From Candidatus Nitrosopumilus sp. (GTDB lineage: Archaea; Thermoproteota; Nitrososphaeria; Nitrososphaerales; Nitrosopumilaceae), in contig JAOMJV010000002.1 of NCBI GenBank assembly GCA_028351415.1, positions 1 through 64,000 of the forward strand: 64,000 nucleotides of DNA, in the 5' to 3' direction. Positions 18,509 through 26,435 of the stretch are shown in pieces. The position numbers and the translations under genes were made by a program. Under the pieces are notes generated by a model that was not told the origin of the DNA, ran no database searches, and saw only the letters and a program-made list of their open reading frames with translations. Every line of letters begins with the position of its first letter. Positions within the stretch are counted from its first letter, which is position 1.

Positions 18509-19419
18509 AAATTAAAACAAAAGATTTACTTACGTTAGCGGAATTAACATCAAAAGAATTTTTAGGATTAATTGATCATTCCATTAAATTAAAAAAAGAA
18601 TTAAAAAAAGGTGTAAACAAACCTCTGTTAAAAAATAAAACATTAACTATGATTTTTCAAAAACCTTCAACTCGAACACGTGTAAGTTTTGAAACGGGGA
18701 TGTATCAATTAGGTGGACATGCAATTAATTTATCTTCTAATGATACACAATTATCTCGTGGTGAATCCGTTGAGGACACTGCCAAAACCCTTTCAAGATA
18801 CACTGATTGTATAATGGCTCGTGTTTATGATCATACTTTACTTGATAAATTATCTGAACATTCAACTATTCCTGTAATTAATGGATTATCTGATTCTTTT
18901 CATCCTTGCCAGATTTTAGCAGACTTTATGACCATTAAAGAACAGAAAAAAACTCTCAAAGGATTAAAAATTGCTTGGATTGGAGATGGAAATAATGTTT
19001 GTAACTCAATGATTTATGGTGCGGCCTTATCTGGTGCTCAAATGTCTATTGCAACCCCCAAGGACTTTCAACCTGATAAATCTGTTGTAAAAGTTTCTCA
19101 AAATTTAACTGATATTGAATTGACTACTGATCCTCTAAAAGCAGCTAAAAATGCTGATGTTATTGTAACTGACACTTATTCTTCAATTCATAATGTTGAT
19201 CCTAAAAGAATGAAGAAATTCCTTCCAAAATACCAAGTTAATGATAAAATTATGGATATTGCAGATAAAAATGCGATCTTTTTACACTGTCTTCCTGCAA
19301 AACGAGAACAAGAAGTTACTTCATCTGTAATTGATGGATCTCAATCTTTCGTTTGGGATGAAGCTGAAAATAGACTCCATACTCAGAAAGCACTACTTTG
19401 TGCATTACTTCACGCTTAA
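18505..19419 (+). CDS. argF: Ornithine carbamoyltransferase
   Basis: Forms citrulline from ornithine and carbamoyl phosphate in arginine synthesis. Carbamoyl-phosphate site STRTR lies near residue 53, the DTAKTLSRY loop near 90, FHPCQILAD near 132 and the ornithine-side motif HCLPA near 271. The SMG-loop region reads DTYSSIH, a mild deviation from the common DVWxSMG. Length 304 is typical. The ATGA overlap with ftsY puts it in the same message, an unexpected partner. The next gene, L18, has its own TATA box. Confidence 0.93.
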   Translation: MKIKTKDLLTLAELTSKEFLGLIDHSIKLKKELKKGVNKPLLKNKTLTMIFQKPSTRTRVSFETGMYQLGGHAINLSSNDTQLSRGESVEDTAKTLSRYTDCIMARVYDHTLLDKLSEHSTIPVINGLSDSFHPCQILADFMTIKEQKKTLKGLKIAWIGDGNNVCNSMIYGAALSGAQMSIATPKDFQPDKSVVKVSQNLTDIELTTDPLKAAKNADVIVTDTYSSIHNVDPKRMKKFLPKYQVNDKIMDIADKNAIFLHCLPAKREQEVTSSVIDGSQSFVWDEAENRLHTQKALLCALLHA

Positions 19420-19420
19420 C

Positions 19421-19429
19421 GTATATAAT
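19421..19429 (+). promoter_or_regulatory. TATA box of the L18-S5-L30-L15-SecY operon
   Basis: GTATATAAT is the strongest TATA-like element in the window, centred about 28 nt before the TTG start of L18 at 19453. It supports a leaderless operon start and that TTG. Confidence 0.55.
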
Positions 19430-19452
19430 AGCAGTTTCAAAGTTGGATCCTA

Positions 19453-19935
19453 TTGGCTTATTCAAAAATATTAAGACGACTTAGGGAAGAAAAGACCAAT
19501 TATAAAAAACGTGGAACCATGTTGATGGGAAAACGTGATTTTATTACTGTAAATATAACCAATGAAAATACACAGGTCCAAGTTCTTAAACCTGGAATGA
19601 CTGGAGATAAAGTAATTGCATCTGCGCATTCTAGATATTTACTAGAAAAAGGATGGAAAGGATCTAGAAAAAGCATACCTGCAGCATATCTTACTGGATA
19701 TCTAGCAGGAAAAAAAGCACTAAGTCAAGGTGCAAAAGATGCAATTTTGTATACTGGTACTAGACGTTATACTCAAAGAGTGGCTGCAGCTTTGAAAGGA
19801 CTTGTTGATTCGGGTCTTCAAGTTCCAGCTGATTCTGAAACATTTCCTCCTAATGAAAGAATAAATGGCGAACATCTTACTGTTAAAAATGAAGTTTCTA
19901 AAATGAAATCTACGATTGATGGAGATGTGAAATAG
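19453..19935 (+). CDS. rpl18: Ribosomal protein L18
   Basis: 5S rRNA-binding large-subunit protein. Recognised from the start MAYSKILRRLREEKTNYKKR, the VNITNENTQVQVL strand, and AAYLTGYLAGKKAL and RVAAALKGLVDSGL helices. The start is TTG, supported by the TATA box. Length 160. It is the first gene of the distal half of the archaeal spc operon. The genes that normally precede it, L32e and L19e, are at 11.4-12.2 kb on the other strand. Confidence 0.95.
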   Translation: MAYSKILRRLREEKTNYKKRGTMLMGKRDFITVNITNENTQVQVLKPGMTGDKVIASAHSRYLLEKGWKGSRKSIPAAYLTGYLAGKKALSQGAKDAILYTGTRRYTQRVAAALKGLVDSGLQVPADSETFPPNERINGEHLTVKNEVSKMKSTIDGDVK

Positions 19936-19937
19936 AT

Positions 19938-20678
19938 ATGAGTCAAACAGCACAATCTAAACCTGGACAATCTAAACCTGGACAATCTAAACCTGGACAA
20001 GGTGGAAGAGGTAGAGGTCCGCCAATTTATGGACGTGGTCCACCTGGAGCTGATACTCGTCCTAAAAGACCTCGAAGAGAGCCTGAAGTAGAAGTTTGGG
20101 TACCAAAAACTATTCTAGGAAAAAAAGTTGATTCTGGAGAAATTACATCAATTGAGGAAATCCTAGAATCTGGGGCAAGAATTCAAGAAGCTGGAATTAT
20201 TAAAAAATTATTACCTGATTTAAAAAGTGAAGTTGTAGATGTGGGTATTATTCAAAGAATGACTACTAACGGTCAATCTACCAGATTCAAAGCAATTGTT
20301 GCAGCTGGAAATGAAAATGGTTATCTTGGAATTGGTCAAGGTAAATCAAAACAAATGCGTATCGCTATTGAGAAAGCAACCAATCAAGCTTTCTTAAACA
20401 TTAATCCTATCAAAATGGGATGTGGCAGCTGGGAATGTAAATGTGATCAAAAACATTCTGTTCCGTTCAAAGTTAAAGGAAAAGGTGGAAGTGTAACTAT
20501 TGAGATTATTCCTGCACCACGTGGATTAGGTCTTGTTGCAGGTGGAAAAATTAAACGATTATTAGAATTAGCAGGACTTAAAGATGCATGGACTACAGCA
20601 AAAGGCTCTACTCCTACAATGGGTTCTACTTCAAAAGCAGTACTGGATTGTCTTAGACAGACATTCAGTCAGGGATGA
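19938..20678 (+). CDS. rps5: Ribosomal protein S5 with low-complexity N-terminus
   Basis: Small-subunit protein at the mRNA entry and decoding region. The core starts near residue 50 (WVPKTILGKKV); the S5 RNA-binding signature GNENGYLGIGQGKSKQMR and the C-terminal PRGLGLVAGGKIKRLL and GSTSKAVLDC are present. The first 45 residues are a Gly/Pro/Arg-rich extension that includes three perfect QSKPG repeats and GGRGRGPP. At 246 residues it is longer than most archaeal S5. It overlaps L30 by 4 nt. Confidence 0.95.
   Translation: MSQTAQSKPGQSKPGQSKPGQGGRGRGPPIYGRGPPGADTRPKRPRREPEVEVWVPKTILGKKVDSGEITSIEEILESGARIQEAGIIKKLLPDLKSEVVDVGIIQRMTTNGQSTRFKAIVAAGNENGYLGIGQGKSKQMRIAIEKATNQAFLNINPIKMGCGSWECKCDQKHSVPFKVKGKGGSVTIEIIPAPRGLGLVAGGKIKRLLELAGLKDAWTTAKGSTPTMGSTSKAVLDCLRQTFSQG
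19953..19997 (+). repeat. Three perfect 15-bp tandem repeats in rps5
   Basis: CAATCTAAACCTGGA is repeated three times exactly, in frame, encoding QSKPG at the N-terminus of S5. The identical third positions indicate recent duplication or slippage. Confidence 0.97.
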
Positions 20679-21151
20679 TAAATATGTCAAATGCATATCT
20701 CGTTGTTAGAATTAAGGGTCAAGCAGACTGTCCATATTGGGCCACAACTACAATGACTTTATTAAAATTAGATAAAAAATATCGTGCAACAATTCTACCT
20801 ATCAAAGATAATACTTTGGGAATGCTACGTAAAGTCCAACACTATGTTGCTTGGACTGAAATTGATGCATCATTGGCACAAGAATTAATTGAAAAGAAAG
20901 CACGAAAAGGTGGTTATCAAAAAGTCACTGATGATGATCTAAAAGAACTTGGATTTGCAAATGCATCTGAACTTGGAACTGCATTGGCTGATGGAAAGGC
21001 TACATTATCAAAATTATCTCCACTAAAACCTTGGTTTGCTTTAGCACCTCCAGTACATGGATTCAAAAGAAGCACCAAGAAATTGTATGGCCAAAAAGGT
21101 ATTCTTGGAGCTAACAAAGAACTTGATACTGTAGTTAGGAGAATGATTTAA
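20675..21151 (+). CDS. rpl30: Ribosomal protein L30
   Basis: Large-subunit protein; archaeal long form. The conserved start YLVVRIKGQADCP, the block LGMLRKVQHYVAWTEID, and the C-terminal LAPPVHGFKRSTKKLYGQKG are clear. Length 158 with the ATG that overlaps the S5 stop; a second ATG at 20684 would shorten it by three residues. L15 begins 1 nt after its stop. Confidence 0.96.
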   Translation: MINMSNAYLVVRIKGQADCPYWATTTMTLLKLDKKYRATILPIKDNTLGMLRKVQHYVAWTEIDASLAQELIEKKARKGGYQKVTDDDLKELGFANASELGTALADGKATLSKLSPLKPWFALAPPVHGFKRSTKKLYGQKGILGANKELDTVVRRMI

Positions 21152-21152
21152 C

Positions 21153-21599
21153 ATGGCAACTAGATTACGAAAGACTCGAAGACTTAGAGGTGGCAGACAC
21201 ATGGGTTGGGGCCAAGTAGGTCAACACCGTGCAAGTGGTCACAAAGGTGGTCTTGGAATTACTGGTATGAAGAAACATCACAGAAGTACCATGATAAAAG
21301 AAGATCCAAACCACTATGGTCATGAGCCTCCTGCAGTACCTCATCCAAACATTATCAAAAAATGGGCAGGTGTTAGAGATCTTGATGATTTATTCATTCA
21401 ATTCGGTAAAGAAGAAAATGGTAAAAAAATGATTGACCTTGAAAGCGCAGGGTATGATAAACTACTTGGCGGTGGACAAACTACTAATTCTTATTCCGTA
21501 AAAATTAAACAATTCACTTCACTAGCTGAAGAAAAAGTAAAAACTGCTGGTGGTGAAATCCTTCAATCTCCATCTAAAGTAAAAACTGCTGAGGCTTAG
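21153..21599 (+). CDS. rpl15: Ribosomal protein L15
   Basis: Large-subunit assembly protein. The basic Gly-rich N-terminus with RKTRRLRGGRHMGWGQVGQHR is diagnostic of archaeal L15, followed by KKHHRSTM and a C-terminal beta domain. Length 148. It is followed 10 nt later by secY, the standard order. Confidence 0.96.
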   Translation: MATRLRKTRRLRGGRHMGWGQVGQHRASGHKGGLGITGMKKHHRSTMIKEDPNHYGHEPPAVPHPNIIKKWAGVRDLDDLFIQFGKEENGKKMIDLESAGYDKLLGGGQTTNSYSVKIKQFTSLAEEKVKTAGGEILQSPSKVKTAEA

Positions 21600-21609
21600 A
21601 TAACTGAAA

Positions 21610-23037
21610 ATGGCTGAGGGTTCTATCACTTCTATTATTCGAAAAGTAGTTTTTAAAGCAGAACCGTACTTACCCCAAGTTCCAAAACCTAAAAAGAAAA
21701 TTTCACTTCAAACTAAATTACTTTGGTGTGGTGTTGCATTACTTATCTACATGGTAATGGGACAAACTCCGTTATATGGTGCAACAGCTCCTGAATTTGA
21801 TTTTCTAGCATTTGCTAGAGTTATTTTTGCATCCCAACAAGGTACTTTGATTGAATTAGGAATTGGTCCTATTGTAACAGCTGGACTCTTGATGCAATTA
21901 TTGAGAGGATCTGATATTTTAAAATTTGATTTTAAGAAGCCTGAAGAAAGAGGAATTTTTCAAACAGCTACTAAACTAGTAACTTATGTTGTAATTGTAG
22001 CTGAATCAATTGTATATGCTGCAGCTGTATATGGTGGTGCAACTGAGCCGTTTGTCCTGTATGTGATTATAGGGCAGCTGATGGCGGCGTCTGTCATAAT
22101 TATGTTCATGGATGAATTAATCCAAAAAGGCTGGGGACTTGGTAGTGGAATTAGTTTATTCATTATGGCCGGTGTAGCACAACAAATTCTTTGGAGTATG
22201 TTCAGTCCGTTACCTGCTGGTGATGGTGGAATGATTGGTATTATTCCGTATACCATAGAGTCTGCTTTTGCTGGTGATCTTGGAAATGTATTGTTCCGTT
22301 CAAATCAACTGCCTAGTATTTTCGGACTTTTCCTTACTGCTGGAATACTTTTGATACTTGTATTTACTCAAGGCATTAAAATCGAAATTCCAATTGTTTC
22401 TACAAAATACAGAGGCTTCGCTGCTGTTTATCCTATCAAATTGATGTATGTTTCTAACATTCCAGTAATTTTAGCATCTGCATTAACTGCAAACGCTGTA
22501 TTTGTGTTCCAAATGATTTGGTCAAACTTTAACCCTCGTAACAATAACTTCTTTGTAAATTTTATAGCACAATTTGATCCGACTAGTCCTTCTACACCTA
22601 TTGGAGGACTGATTTACTATGTTACCCCTCCAAGAGGTTTGGATGTTGCAGCTTTGGATCCAATGCGTGCAGTGGGATATGTTCTATTTATGATTGGAAT
22701 TGTAATTGTATTTGGTAGATTATGGGTTGAACTTGGTGGTTTATCTCCAAAGACTGCAGCTCAAAATTTGCTTGATGCTGATGTGCAAATTCCTGGATTT
22801 AGAAGATCAAATGCACCTGTTGAAGCATTACTAAACAAATACATTCCATCTGTAACAATTATTGGTTCTGCAATTTTGGGCCTCTTGGCAGGAGTATCTG
22901 ATGTACTTGGTGTATTTGGATCTGGAATTGGAATTTTACTTATGGTGGATATTCTCATTAATTACTACACACAGTTAGTTAGAGAACAAGTAGAAGTTGT
23001 TATGCCGCGGTTGGGTGCTATACTTGGTAGAAAATAA
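21610..23037 (+). CDS. secY: Preprotein translocase subunit SecY (Sec61 alpha)
   Basis: Central channel of the Sec translocon. The 475 residues give about ten membrane segments. Family marks include the plug-side QTPLYG, GIGPIVTAGLLMQLL near residue 82, GWGLGSGISLFI near 172, and the cytoplasmic loop with GIKIEIPIVSTKYRGF near 255. Partner subunit SecE is at 10.1 kb. The coding end overlaps the adenylate kinase start. Confidence 0.97.
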   Translation: MAEGSITSIIRKVVFKAEPYLPQVPKPKKKISLQTKLLWCGVALLIYMVMGQTPLYGATAPEFDFLAFARVIFASQQGTLIELGIGPIVTAGLLMQLLRGSDILKFDFKKPEERGIFQTATKLVTYVVIVAESIVYAAAVYGGATEPFVLYVIIGQLMAASVIIMFMDELIQKGWGLGSGISLFIMAGVAQQILWSMFSPLPAGDGGMIGIIPYTIESAFAGDLGNVLFRSNQLPSIFGLFLTAGILLILVFTQGIKIEIPIVSTKYRGFAAVYPIKLMYVSNIPVILASALTANAVFVFQMIWSNFNPRNNNFFVNFIAQFDPTSPSTPIGGLIYYVTPPRGLDVAALDPMRAVGYVLFMIGIVIVFGRLWVELGGLSPKTAAQNLLDADVQIPGFRRSNAPVEALLNKYIPSVTIIGSAILGLLAGVSDVLGVFGSGIGILLMVDILINYYTQLVREQVEVVMPRLGAILGRK

Positions 23038-23602
23038 AAAAATTATTTTAGTTGGAATCCCTGGTGTTGGGAAAACTACATTGTTAACAACAATGGTTGA
23101 AATCTTAAAAGATCATAAGAAAAATGTAGTTGTAATTAATTATGGAAGTTTAATGTTTGATGTTGCTAAAGAAAATGGACTAACTGACAGGGATCAATTA
23201 AGAAAATTATCTGTATTTGAACAACAACGTCTTCAAAAACTTGCTGCAGAGCAAATTAGTGGTCATGAAGAAGAAGTTGTAATTATTGATACTCATGCAT
23301 TTATCAATTCACCCGAAGGCTACTATCCTGGATTGCCTGAACATGTTTTAAAAATTATCAAACCTACCAATTTTGTTTCAGTATCTGCAAAACCTGAAGA
23401 AATTTACAATCGAAGGATGAAGGATGATACTCGAAATAGAGATAAAATAACACTCGCTAACATTAAGAAGGAGCTAGATGTTCAATCTGGTATGATATCT
23501 GCATGTGCTGTAATTACGGGCTCTCCTGTAAGACTTGTTCTTAATGGTGAGGGAAAAATTGATGAAGCAGCTGATAAGATTATCAAGGCAATAGGACTGT
23601 AA
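23024..23602 (+). CDS. adkA: Adenylate kinase, archaeal AdkA type
   Basis: Converts AMP and ATP to two ADP. P-loop GIPGVGKTT lies at about residues 9-17; VINYGSLMFDVAKENG and the later VIIDTHAFINSPEGYYPGLP match the archaeal-type enzyme rather than bacterial Adk. The best start is TTG at 23024 (MVENKKII), inside the secY end; earlier in-frame GTG 23015 and TTG 22997 would add unconserved residues. The resulting 192 aa match the family length. The secY-adk order is usual in archaea. Confidence 0.93.
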   Translation: MVENKKIILVGIPGVGKTTLLTTMVEILKDHKKNVVVINYGSLMFDVAKENGLTDRDQLRKLSVFEQQRLQKLAAEQISGHEEEVVIIDTHAFINSPEGYYPGLPEHVLKIIKPTNFVSVSAKPEEIYNRRMKDDTRNRDKITLANIKKELDVQSGMISACAVITGSPVRLVLNGEGKIDEAADKIIKAIGL

Positions 23603-23604
23603 AA

Positions 23605-24237
23605 ATGGATTTTAACTTTATTCTGCTCTTTATTGACTCAGCATTTCTACAACTGCCTGATTTTCTAGGTGGTGAAGGCAGACAAGCTCTTGGCAGTGAC
23701 GATCCTATGGTTAAGGGTATCATTGTAACTATGTTTGCCGTATCTGGATTTGGTGTATTGCTTAATGTTTTCAATTCTGCGGTTAGAAAAAAAATGGTTG
23801 ATCAAACAAAACTAAAACGAATAATGAAGGAAACTAAAGCATGGCAAAAAGAAAGAATGGCTGCAATGAGATCTAAGGACACTGCAAAAACTGCAGAATT
23901 AAGCAAAAAGTCTTCGTACATGAACAAAATGTCTATGGAGATGATGCAAATGAATATGAGACCAATGATGATTACTTTTGTACCTTTAATTCTAATATTC
24001 TATCTTGTACTACCTGCTCTCTTTACCTATACAGTAGCTATTTCCCCAATCCCACTTAATGTGATTCCTGGAGATATGTTCCAACTAACTTGTACTGCAG
24101 AACAAGCTTTAGACTCAACAAACGTGTGCTTTGGTAAAGAAAATCATCTAATGCTTTGGGCTTGGTATTTCCTTTCTTCTATTGCATTTAGTGGAATTAT
24201 TATGAGAATTACAAAAACTTCGATGGATCTAGGTTGA
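23605..24237 (+). CDS. DUF106 / EMC3-like membrane insertase homologue
   Basis: Archaeal member of the Oxa1/EMC3/TMCO1 superfamily, thought to help insert membrane proteins. Three hydrophobic segments (about residues 37-57, 122-145, 183-200) enclose a long basic, Met-rich cytoplasmic coiled coil (65-118, with MSMEMMQMNMRPMM) like that of the family. The position next to secY in the ribosomal operon is typical. Identification rests on topology and context. Confidence 0.85.
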   Translation: MDFNFILLFIDSAFLQLPDFLGGEGRQALGSDDPMVKGIIVTMFAVSGFGVLLNVFNSAVRKKMVDQTKLKRIMKETKAWQKERMAAMRSKDTAKTAELSKKSSYMNKMSMEMMQMNMRPMMITFVPLILIFYLVLPALFTYTVAISPIPLNVIPGDMFQLTCTAEQALDSTNVCFGKENHLMLWAWYFLSSIAFSGIIMRITKTSMDLG

Positions 24238-24794
24238 CATCATCTATTGTTATATCTGGCCCTCCTGCAGTTGGGAAAACAACTGTTGCTAAAGGACTAG
24301 CTAAAGAATTTAATTTACAATATCTAAGCGGTGGGGATGTTTTAAAAGAAATGGCTAAGGAACGTGGATTCAACTCAGACGGTGATGATTGGTGGGATAC
24401 TGAAGAAGGAATGAAATTTCTAAATCAACGTGAACAAAATTCTGAATTTGATAAAAATTTAGATAAAAAATTAACTGATCTTTTTAATCAAGGTGGAATG
24501 GTAATTACAAGTTATACCCTGCCGTGGTTAATTGATACTGGTGTGAAGATATGGTTGGATGCTTCTCATGAAAGTAGTACACAGCGAATGCAATCTAGAG
24601 ATAACATGAGTTCTGAAAATGCATATGAAATCACTAAAACTCGATTTGATAAAAATAAGGCATTATACAAAAAACTCTATGGTTTTAATTTTGGTGAAGA
24701 TAAGGATGTATTTGATGTGATTATCAACACTGATAATCTTAATGCAAATCAAGTAATTGATGTTACCGCTGAAACTGTGAGAAAATTGATATGA
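24234..24794 (+). CDS. cmk: Cytidylate kinase, archaeal short type
   Basis: Phosphorylates CMP/dCMP. P-loop SGPPAVGKTTVAKGLA at about residues 8-23, followed by YLSGGDVLKEMAKERG and the NMP-binding region, as in short archaeal Cmk. The start is a TTG overlapping the preceding stop by 4 nt; the end overlaps cbf5 by 4 nt. Length 186. The usual archaeal order places L34e before and L14e after cmk; neither is here. Confidence 0.93.
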   Translation: MTSSIVISGPPAVGKTTVAKGLAKEFNLQYLSGGDVLKEMAKERGFNSDGDDWWDTEEGMKFLNQREQNSEFDKNLDKKLTDLFNQGGMVITSYTLPWLIDTGVKIWLDASHESSTQRMQSRDNMSSENAYEITKTRFDKNKALYKKLYGFNFGEDKDVFDVIINTDNLNANQVIDVTAETVRKLI

Positions 24795-25792
24795 CTTTAA
24801 AACAACTTGAAAATTTAATTGAAATTGATCAGGATATTACTGATGATGCTTATGGTGTCTATTATGATAAACGAACTATTGAACAACTCCTGGACAATGG
24901 AATTATTCTTTTAGATAAACCTCCTGGACCTACAAGCCATGAAACTGTAGCCTGGACAAAACGTATTTTGAAACTTGAAAAGATTGGCCATAGTGGAACT
25001 TTGGATCCTCAAGTTTCAGGCGTTTTACCATTGGGGTTAGGTGAGGCAACTAAAGCTTTAGGTGTTTTGCTTTTAGGTCCAAAAGAATATCATGCACTGG
25101 GTAGAATTCATTCGTTACCATCTAAAGAAAAACTTGCCAGTATTGTTGAGATGTTTACTGGTGAAATTTTTCAAAAACCTCCACAACGTTCTGCAGTTGT
25201 TAGACAAACAAGAACTAGAACTATCTATGAATTTGAAATTATTGAGCAAAAAGAAAGACTACTCTTAACTAGAATTTTATGTGAAGCTGGAACCTATATT
25301 CGAAAATTATACTATGATATTGGTGAAGTTTTAGGACCTGGTGGAACTATGATTGAACTTAGAAGAAGCAGAGTTGATCAATTTCATGAAAAAGACGGTT
25401 TAGTAACTTTACATGAATTAGCTGATGCATTTGCTATTTGGGAAGAAAAAAAAGATGATACCAAATTAATGAAAATGATACTACCTGTTGAACGTGCGCT
25501 AAGTGAATTAAAATCTGTAATAATTCGTGACTCTGCAGTAGATGCAATGTGCCATGGTGCTCAACTTGCAATTCCTGGAGTTTTAAAAATATCATCTAAT
25601 TTGAAAGTAGGTGATATCGTTGCAATTTATACACAAAAAGGTGAAGCTGTTGCATTAGCTGAAGCAACTATGAGCGAAGAAGAAATTCGTGATGCTGTTA
25701 AGGGATATGCATTTGTTACAAAGAGAATAATTATGGCCCCAAATACTTACCCAAAAAAATGGCGAACAAAAGTTATTCCTCCAAAGGATTAA
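24791..25792 (+). CDS. cbf5: tRNA/rRNA pseudouridine synthase Cbf5 (TruB family)
   Basis: Catalytic subunit of H/ACA guide-RNA pseudouridylation. The active-site motif GHSGTLDPQVSGVLPLGLG holds the catalytic Asp near residue 74; RTIYEFEI and GTYIRKLYYDIGEVLG follow. The C-terminal third (about residues 245-320, with VDAMCHGAQLAIPGVL) is the PUA RNA-binding domain. Length 333 is typical for archaeal Cbf5. It is the last gene of the L18-to-Cbf5 operon. Confidence 0.96.
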   Translation: MTLKQLENLIEIDQDITDDAYGVYYDKRTIEQLLDNGIILLDKPPGPTSHETVAWTKRILKLEKIGHSGTLDPQVSGVLPLGLGEATKALGVLLLGPKEYHALGRIHSLPSKEKLASIVEMFTGEIFQKPPQRSAVVRQTRTRTIYEFEIIEQKERLLLTRILCEAGTYIRKLYYDIGEVLGPGGTMIELRRSRVDQFHEKDGLVTLHELADAFAIWEEKKDDTKLMKMILPVERALSELKSVIIRDSAVDAMCHGAQLAIPGVLKISSNLKVGDIVAIYTQKGEAVALAEATMSEEEIRDAVKGYAFVTKRIIMAPNTYPKKWRTKVIPPKD

Positions 25793-25818
25793 AACATACT
25801 AAATTTATTTTCTAAGAA

Positions 25819-26265
25819 TTGTTAGCAAAAAGTCTCATTATTTTTATTGTTGTTGGTATAATAGCTGGATTTGGAATTGGTATTTTTACAATTGATTATA
25901 AAACTAATAATCAATTAGTCTTTGTTGATGGATCTTCTATTTCTATTGTTACTGAAAAATTTGATTTTAAACAAAATGAATTGATAGAAATTAAAATTAT
26001 AAATTCTGGAACTAACCCATTAACTTTTTTGAATTCATCATGTGATTTAAAAATTAGTGGCTTATTTGGAATTTTAATTTATTCTCCTGTCTACGCTCCG
26101 GAATCTTTTACTCTTGCTCCTATGGGTGAAGTTATTCTTTCATGGGATCAAATTAAAAATAATGGTGAATTTGTATCTGATGGCGTTTACAAAATATCTG
26201 TACATGGAATTGATCCAGATGGGAATAATGTTGAAAAATCAGCTACCGTGAGCATTTGGAAGTAG
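25819..26265 (+). CDS. Membrane-anchored beta-sandwich protein, function unknown
   Basis: One N-terminal membrane helix (residues 4-25, LIIFIVVGIIAGFGIGIF) is followed by about 115 residues of alternating beta strands with a single Cys, ending KSATVSIWK. The pattern EIKIINSGTNPLTF and the final GVYKISVHGIDPDGN resemble small extracytoplasmic Ig-like or BsuPI-type domains, but I cannot assign a family. TTG start at 25819; no ATG nearby. It may be transcribed from cbf5, 26 nt upstream. Confidence 0.7.
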   Translation: MLAKSLIIFIVVGIIAGFGIGIFTIDYKTNNQLVFVDGSSISIVTEKFDFKQNELIEIKIINSGTNPLTFLNSSCDLKISGLFGILIYSPVYAPESFTLAPMGEVILSWDQIKNNGEFVSDGVYKISVHGIDPDGNNVEKSATVSIWK

Positions 26266-26331
26266 TTTTGTATATCTGAATGATACAATTTATAATCACA
26301 TTTTATGAAATAGAATTGTCGCAAGACTTCT

Positions 26332-26433
26332 GCCGAGGTCGCCTAGCCTGGTAGGGCGCGCGCCTGGAAATTGTTTAACCATAAAGCGCGTTCTCGCAAG
26401 GGAACGGGAGTTCAAATCTCCCTCTCGGCGCCA
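26332..26433 (+). tRNA. tRNA-Ser (GGA) with a 15-nt intron
   Basis: Acceptor GCCGAGG pairs with TCTCGGC, discriminator G, CCA encoded (26431-26433). D stem GCCT/GGGC, anticodon stem CGCGC (26359-26363) with GCGCG (26386-26390), T arm GGGAG-TTCAAAT-CTCCC. A long variable arm TTCTC-GCAA-GGGAA marks a class II tRNA, and G73 agrees with Ser. The anticodon loop is 22 nt, so 15 nt (about 26370-26384) must be removed at the canonical 37/38 site. A bulge-helix-bulge can be drawn: TGG of the loop pairs with CCA of the intron, three of four central pairs. Mature loop CTGGAAA gives anticodon GGA. Confidence 0.93.
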
Positions 26434-26435
26434 TT

